Origin: a virus
Strand: one strand, 5' to 3'
IMG/VR virus record: IMGVR_UViG_3300010151_000039
Span: 1 to 38,382 of that record
DNA length: 38,382 nucleotides
In this document: one piece after another, positions 34,309 to 38,382 of the stretch
Layout: each line of letters begins with the position of its first letter
Numbering within the stretch: position 1 is the first letter of the stretch
Made by a program: the position numbers and the translations under genes
Notes under the pieces: model-generated
What the model saw: only the letters and a program-made list of their open reading frames with translations
Told to the model about the DNA's origin: nothing
The model's database searches: none

Positions 34309-35220
34309 ATGGCATTAGGAACATACGGAATAAAAAGATTGTCGGACGTATCTCCAGAAAATGTGGAGATAGTTTCACTCTACACACCTAGTAGAGAGTC
34401 GGCTAGTGAAACTATTATTAAAAAATTAAATGCTAAAAGTATTTTAACACCATATTACCATAATACGGAAACTGGTGGAACTCCAGATATTGAATTACTT
34501 GGTGGGGTATACAACTTAAAACTACCTTACAATGACTTTAAAGATAAAGGAATTTATAATTTAATCATTAGACCTTTAGAGATTAGAACATCTATAACTG
34601 ATTGTGGGGTGCTCTCATCGTTACCAACCGTTAAAGGGTTAGTTTTTGATTTAAATAATGTGCCGACAGAATCTAGAAACAAATTTGTTAACAACGGATT
34701 AGTGGGGTATAGGGTAGAGTATTTAAATAGTGATGGTACAAAAATTCCTAATTTTTATAGAATTGTAACATCGTCTTTTTTCTGTGAACCTGTAACACAA
34801 AATGTGACTAATAGTAACCAAAAAGCTATTCGATATAGATATATAAATGGTGGAAGTAATTTACTATTTTGTACATTAACACCTACATCAGCACCCTCTA
34901 ATAAACCTACAGCTTTACCATACATAGGTCAACCAGCACAAAATGTTATTATTTGTAATACACATTTTAATCCTATCCACTTGGAAATAGAAATGGTAGA
35001 TTATGATGTGGATAGTTTAGGTATCGCTCTTTATGGTAATCAAACTAAATCACTTAGTGATGGGGTATATACCATATACGACACTAATAATAATATTTAT
35101 AAACAATACAATTTATATGAAACTAGAGACCAGTTTGGTGAACCACTATATGAGGTAAGACAAGATAGGGGCAATAACATTGACTTTACAAAAGCATTTA
35201 GTAATATCGCGCAACAGTAA
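34309..35220 (+). CDS. Putative virion structural protein, 303 aa
   Basis: The family is not recognised. The protein begins ALGTYGIKRLSDVSPENVEI, has a beta-rich body with KGIYNLIIRPLEIRTSITDC at about 84-103 and VKGLVFDLNN at about 111, and ends in a region with DGVYTIYDTNNNIYKQYNLY and a polar tail. Four cysteines are scattered. There is no signal peptide or membrane segment. The stop TAA overlaps by one base (TAATG) the start of the next gene, implying coupled translation with the large gpI-like protein. The tail/baseplate role comes from context. A connector between wedge and fibre is possible but not shown. Confidence 0.65.
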   Translation: MALGTYGIKRLSDVSPENVEIVSLYTPSRESASETIIKKLNAKSILTPYYHNTETGGTPDIELLGGVYNLKLPYNDFKDKGIYNLIIRPLEIRTSITDCGVLSSLPTVKGLVFDLNNVPTESRNKFVNNGLVGYRVEYLNSDGTKIPNFYRIVTSSFFCEPVTQNVTNSNQKAIRYRYINGGSNLLFCTLTPTSAPSNKPTALPYIGQPAQNVIICNTHFNPIHLEIEMVDYDVDSLGIALYGNQTKSLSDGVYTIYDTNNNIYKQYNLYETRDQFGEPLYEVRQDRGNNIDFTKAFSNIAQQ

Positions 35221-38200
35221 TGGCCACAATTTATAACAATAATAGTCTTATACCTGGAAATGGTGCTGATGTGTTTGGGGATAAACTGGTCGGCAATCAG
35301 TTTGTTGATGGTGTTTCACAGTTTACTCTAGGTAATTTTGAAATCAAAAGTAACAACAACCAAAAAGACTCTAGAGATTTTAGTTTAGGGAATTTTTCAG
35401 AACCAATATCCCTTGAAACCCTTAACATTACTAGCCCTGAAGAATCTAGAATAATAGCTTCTAATAGGTTGGAAGTTTTTATAAATTATAATAGGAGTAA
35501 TGTTACTAATTTTACACTTTATGGCTCTTTAAGGGAACGGTTAAGAGTAGCTGTCACAAATATCGTTAAAAACTTCCCAGCAGCGGTTATTTTCAAGAAA
35601 ACAAGAACTTGGTTAGATTACCTTAGTGGGGAAACGGCTACCAACATTAACTATGACCCGAATATCAATAAAACCAATTTAAATCTTAACGTACTAAACG
35701 CTTATAACCCATTTAATATAGAATATAGTATTAATGGAAATGTTTACACCGACCCTAACGTCTCACCTTTAAGGAATTTAACGTTAGAATATGAAAAGTA
35801 CTCACTGTTTTATGGGGATAAAGAATATCCTTTAACTTTTCTAAGGCCGACAACAGGGACGAGTAATACCGGAGTTATTAGGGTCGTAGTTGAGGGAGAC
35901 CCCTTTAGTGGCACCTCAACAACCAGTGAAACTTTCTATATTAGACCAAACACACTAACAACTGAAGAGGTGTTTGATAGTATGGAAGATATGGAAAAGT
36001 TCTTAGTCGAAAGAACCACTAACCCCATATATACTGCGACATTTGACCAACCAAGGGAAACGAGTACGGGTAGCATTATTAAATCTAGTGTATCAGTAAC
36101 TTGGCCTTCATCAGATAATTGGAATCTGATTATAGACGGTAGTCTTTTTACAAGTTATTTAAGGCAACTATACGATATTGCGGATACTTACGATTCTTAC
36201 AAAACAAACCTAGTTTCTAGATTTTTAACAACTGCCTCATTAAAAGAGTTTGATACTTATGATGAAAAAGTAGATAAAATATTAAAAATATATGGTAGGA
36301 GTTTTGACCAGATAAAAAAGTATATTGATGGACTGGCTTACATGGCCACTACGACTTATGACGGGTTGGATAACATACCTAACGAACTATTAAAGAATTT
36401 TGCTCAAACGTTGGGGTGGAAAACACCGTCAGCTATAAAGAATGAAGGTCTTTTGGATAGTATGTTTAAACGAAACACTACTACGGAGTACGAAGGTCTA
36501 GCACAGAACCAAACACCAACTGAACTTAATTATGAATTATATAGAAGGTTACTAGCGAATACAGCTTATTTGTTTAAATCTAAGGGGACTAGAAGAGGCA
36601 TTGAATTTATGTTAAGATTTGTTGGGGCTCCTGAAGCGTTGATAGAGTTTAATGAGCATGTTTATGTTGCGGGACAACCTCTTAATATGAAAAATTTTAA
36701 GGACTACTCATTAAAAATTTCTGGGGGTACGTACACTGAAGAGGTTCCTGTTTTTGACACTTATTTTTCTGCGGCTACAGGAACTTTTCCACCCATAGTT
36801 ATTACTGGGTATACATTTGGTTATGAAACGGTAACACAGACCACCAATATCATACCTGAAGCTCTTCCAGTTGACAAAGAAGGGTATCCGACAGTGCCAC
36901 GATATGGGGAGGATTCCTATTTCCAATCAGGTGCGGGATGGTTCGAAGAAACTATAGAACACCAAGGTAAAAAGGTAATAGATTATAAAACCTCAGTTTT
37001 TACGGGAAACACTCCTTTTATTAAAACAAAATTAAATCAATTTTCTTATGGAGAACCTTACTTACAACTCTATAGGAAGTTTCCAGATTCTAAGTTAGGG
37101 TTTCCCATTGTTAGGACTGTAGATAATAAAAAATCTTGGGTAAGGAAAGACTCACACCAACGAAGGTATCTAAATCTACCCGATAGTGGAACTAATTACC
37201 AAACAGAAAACGATAAGCTTGTTGTTAATGTTAAAAACGTTGATATTTTCTTAAATATTGGGCAAGGTTTAGAGTGGGATGTCTGGAATTTTTCTAAAAA
37301 ATATAGTTGCCCTTTCGGACCGAACGCTTTAAGTTCCCCTTACCCTGGGGTAGGTGGGCCTGACTGGACGGAAATAGTTGCGGACGCATCTAAATTATCG
37401 TTCTTCGAATTTGCTCAGAAATTCTGGACCGTTTTAATCAACGTTAAAAATAGGTTGACAATTGATGACGGACATGCTGGTGGTTATCCCACATTACTTA
37501 GCATATATTTAGATTATTTAAAGAGCGACCAAACATGTGGAATCCCAAGTAACCAATATACCTATGAAAAAATGGTCGCATATGTTGAAAACATGGGTGA
37601 TTATTGGGTAAGGTTACTAGAACAACTAGTCCCATCGACAACTATTTGGCAAGGTGGGATTAAATATGAAAATTCTATATTTCACAGATACAAATACGCT
37701 TACAAACACGAACCATTATGTAATGATTTAGAATGTTTCGGTTCATTTGTTAATTGCTGTTACCCAATAACAAATAACATTTTAGTGGACGCAGTAAAAG
37801 AATGTGGGGGATTGGCGTTTTCGGGAGCTACTTGGCAAAACAAGATTACGTTAGGTGGTACGGTTTATACTGGTAACACTTACTACAGTAGTACTACAAT
37901 AACTGACATCCCTAGTACAGACATATGGTTAAATGATATGGTTAGTATTGTAAGTGGCATTACGGCAGACGTGACTGACCCTAACCATGTCCTTACGTAT
38001 TATCTAATTAACGACAATAATACACCCGTTGGAATCCCCATAGACCAACCAAATTGTATTGTAATACAAGGTCCGTGTAGTGGAGGTACGGATTTATGGA
38101 ATTATAATAACGGTTCACAACCAAACTGTTTTAAATCAGATATTTGTCTTAATTTACAAACTACACAAGCAGCCCCACTGCCTAACGGCACAGATATTTG

Positions 38201-38382
38201 GGCATTTTATGATACTACTTCTACCTATGGGGATACAGCTTTAGCAGCTAAAACCACATTAGATGATTGGGTTACTAGTTTAGGTACTGATTTCACAGGT
38301 AATGTTTACCATATGGGAGTCGCCACGGAAACGTGGTTAGAATGGGCTAGATATCCAATATCTGGTGGAACAATAAATTTAA
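35220..38382 (+). CDS. Large baseplate/tail protein, gpI/gp7-like segment, truncated by window end
   Basis: The frame is open from ATG 35220 to the last base, giving at least 1054 residues. Residues about 360-470 carry the best hint: IPNELLKNFAQTLGWKTP, then LYRRLLANTAYLFKSKGT and RRGIEFMLRFVGAPEALIE. The helix followed by KxKGT...I..mL...G pattern resembles P2 gpI-type tail proteins, whose T4 counterpart is a domain of gp7, the partner of gp6 in the wedge. A second region at about 705-800 (FFEFAQKFWTVLINVKNRLT, KMVAYVENMGDYWVRLLEQL) is helical and could be the wedge bundle. The C-terminal part is beta-rich and Cys/Gly/Thr-rich, like a fibre-attachment domain. The start overlaps the preceding stop as TAATG. 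The family call is an inference. Confidence 0.7.
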   Translation, partial: MATIYNNNSLIPGNGADVFGDKLVGNQFVDGVSQFTLGNFEIKSNNNQKDSRDFSLGNFSEPISLETLNITSPEESRIIASNRLEVFINYNRSNVTNFTLYGSLRERLRVAVTNIVKNFPAAVIFKKTRTWLDYLSGETATNINYDPNINKTNLNLNVLNAYNPFNIEYSINGNVYTDPNVSPLRNLTLEYEKYSLFYGDKEYPLTFLRPTTGTSNTGVIRVVVEGDPFSGTSTTSETFYIRPNTLTTEEVFDSMEDMEKFLVERTTNPIYTATFDQPRETSTGSIIKSSVSVTWPSSDNWNLIIDGSLFTSYLRQLYDIADTYDSYKTNLVSRFLTTASLKEFDTYDEKVDKILKIYGRSFDQIKKYIDGLAYMATTTYDGLDNIPNELLKNFAQTLGWKTPSAIKNEGLLDSMFKRNTTTEYEGLAQNQTPTELNYELYRRLLANTAYLFKSKGTRRGIEFMLRFVGAPEALIEFNEHVYVAGQPLNMKNFKDYSLKISGGTYTEEVPVFDTYFSAATGTFPPIVITGYTFGYETVTQTTNIIPEALPVDKEGYPTVPRYGEDSYFQSGAGWFEETIEHQGKKVIDYKTSVFTGNTPFIKTKLNQFSYGEPYLQLYRKFPDSKLGFPIVRTVDNKKSWVRKDSHQRRYLNLPDSGTNYQTENDKLVVNVKNVDIFLNIGQGLEWDVWNFSKKYSCPFGPNALSSPYPGVGGPDWTEIVADASKLSFFEFAQKFWTVLINVKNRLTIDDGHAGGYPTLLSIYLDYLKSDQTCGIPSNQYTYEKMVAYVENMGDYWVRLLEQLVPSTTIWQGGIKYENSIFHRYKYAYKHEPLCNDLECFGSFVNCCYPITNNILVDAVKECGGLAFSGATWQNKITLGGTVYTGNTYYSSTTITDIPSTDIWLNDMVSIVSGITADVTDPNHVLTYYLINDNNTPVGIPIDQPNCIVIQGPCSGGTDLWNYNNGSQPNCFKSDICLNLQTTQAAPLPNGTDIWAFYDTTSTYGDTALAAKTTLDDWVTSLGTDFTGNVYHMGVATETWLEWARYPISGGTINL

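Overview
The window looks like part of the genome of a large T4-like contractile-tailed phage (myovirus) that infects a Bacteroidota, probably marine, host. The T4-like call rests on gp53-like, gp25-like and gp6-like baseplate proteins, a gp27/VgrG-like hub, a gp32-like single-strand binding protein, a UvsX/RecA-like recombinase, an RNase H/FEN-type 5' nuclease and a DnaB/gp41-like helicase. The host call rests on four things: A-rich translation starts with almost no Shine-Dalgarno sequences, a DUF5522-type small protein, PKD and GCTDP-type cysteine repeats typical of (marine) Bacteroidota surface proteins, and AT-rich DNA. All 24 genes are on the + strand and packed tightly; no gap exceeds 120 bases. 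I see no tRNA, rRNA, CRISPR array or insertion sequence.

Layout. (1) 2-13421 is a tail/baseplate block. It holds the end of an unidentified gene, a 1711-residue tail/baseplate protein with an embedded OmpA-like domain, a gp53-like LysM wedge protein, a 2138-residue hub that ends in a T7-lysozyme-like amidase, and two small acidic proteins. It ends at a strong intrinsic terminator (13447-13481). (2) 13533-20704 is a replication and nucleotide-metabolism block: gp32-like SSB, UvsX, an FKBP/SlyD-like prolyl isomerase, 5' nuclease, an unknown 149-residue protein, replicative helicase, and a monomeric B12-dependent (class II) ribonucleotide reductase. (3) 20705-21163 is a short accessory stretch: a 109-base C-free segment, a DUF5522 protein and an overlapping Smr-domain protein. 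(4) 21197-38382 is a second baseplate/fibre block: gp25, gp6, a 1159-residue protein with several membrane-type helices, three unidentified or PKD/HiPIP-like structural proteins, a cysteine-rich repeat protein, another structural protein, and a large gpI/gp7-like protein cut by the window end.

How the parts work together. The hub-amidase, the OmpA-like domain protein, gp53, gp25, gp6 and the last gene should form a baseplate that both binds and cuts peptidoglycan during infection. The PKD, GCTDP-repeat and HiPIP-like proteins are candidates for the host-contact periphery. The replication block supplies recombination-dependent replication, primer removal, unwinding and dNTPs.

Most interesting points: NATAAATA-like elements (the T4-type late promoter consensus) lie only 6-9 bases before structural gene starts but not before replication genes, which predicts near-leaderless late mRNAs; an OmpA-like domain inserted in a tail protein; a HiPIP-like tetracysteine motif in a tail protein; a polytopic membrane-type segment in a baseplate-cluster protein; and a cysteine-free gp32 with a bacterial-SSB-like tip. 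All functional calls are from reading the sequence; no database search was run.
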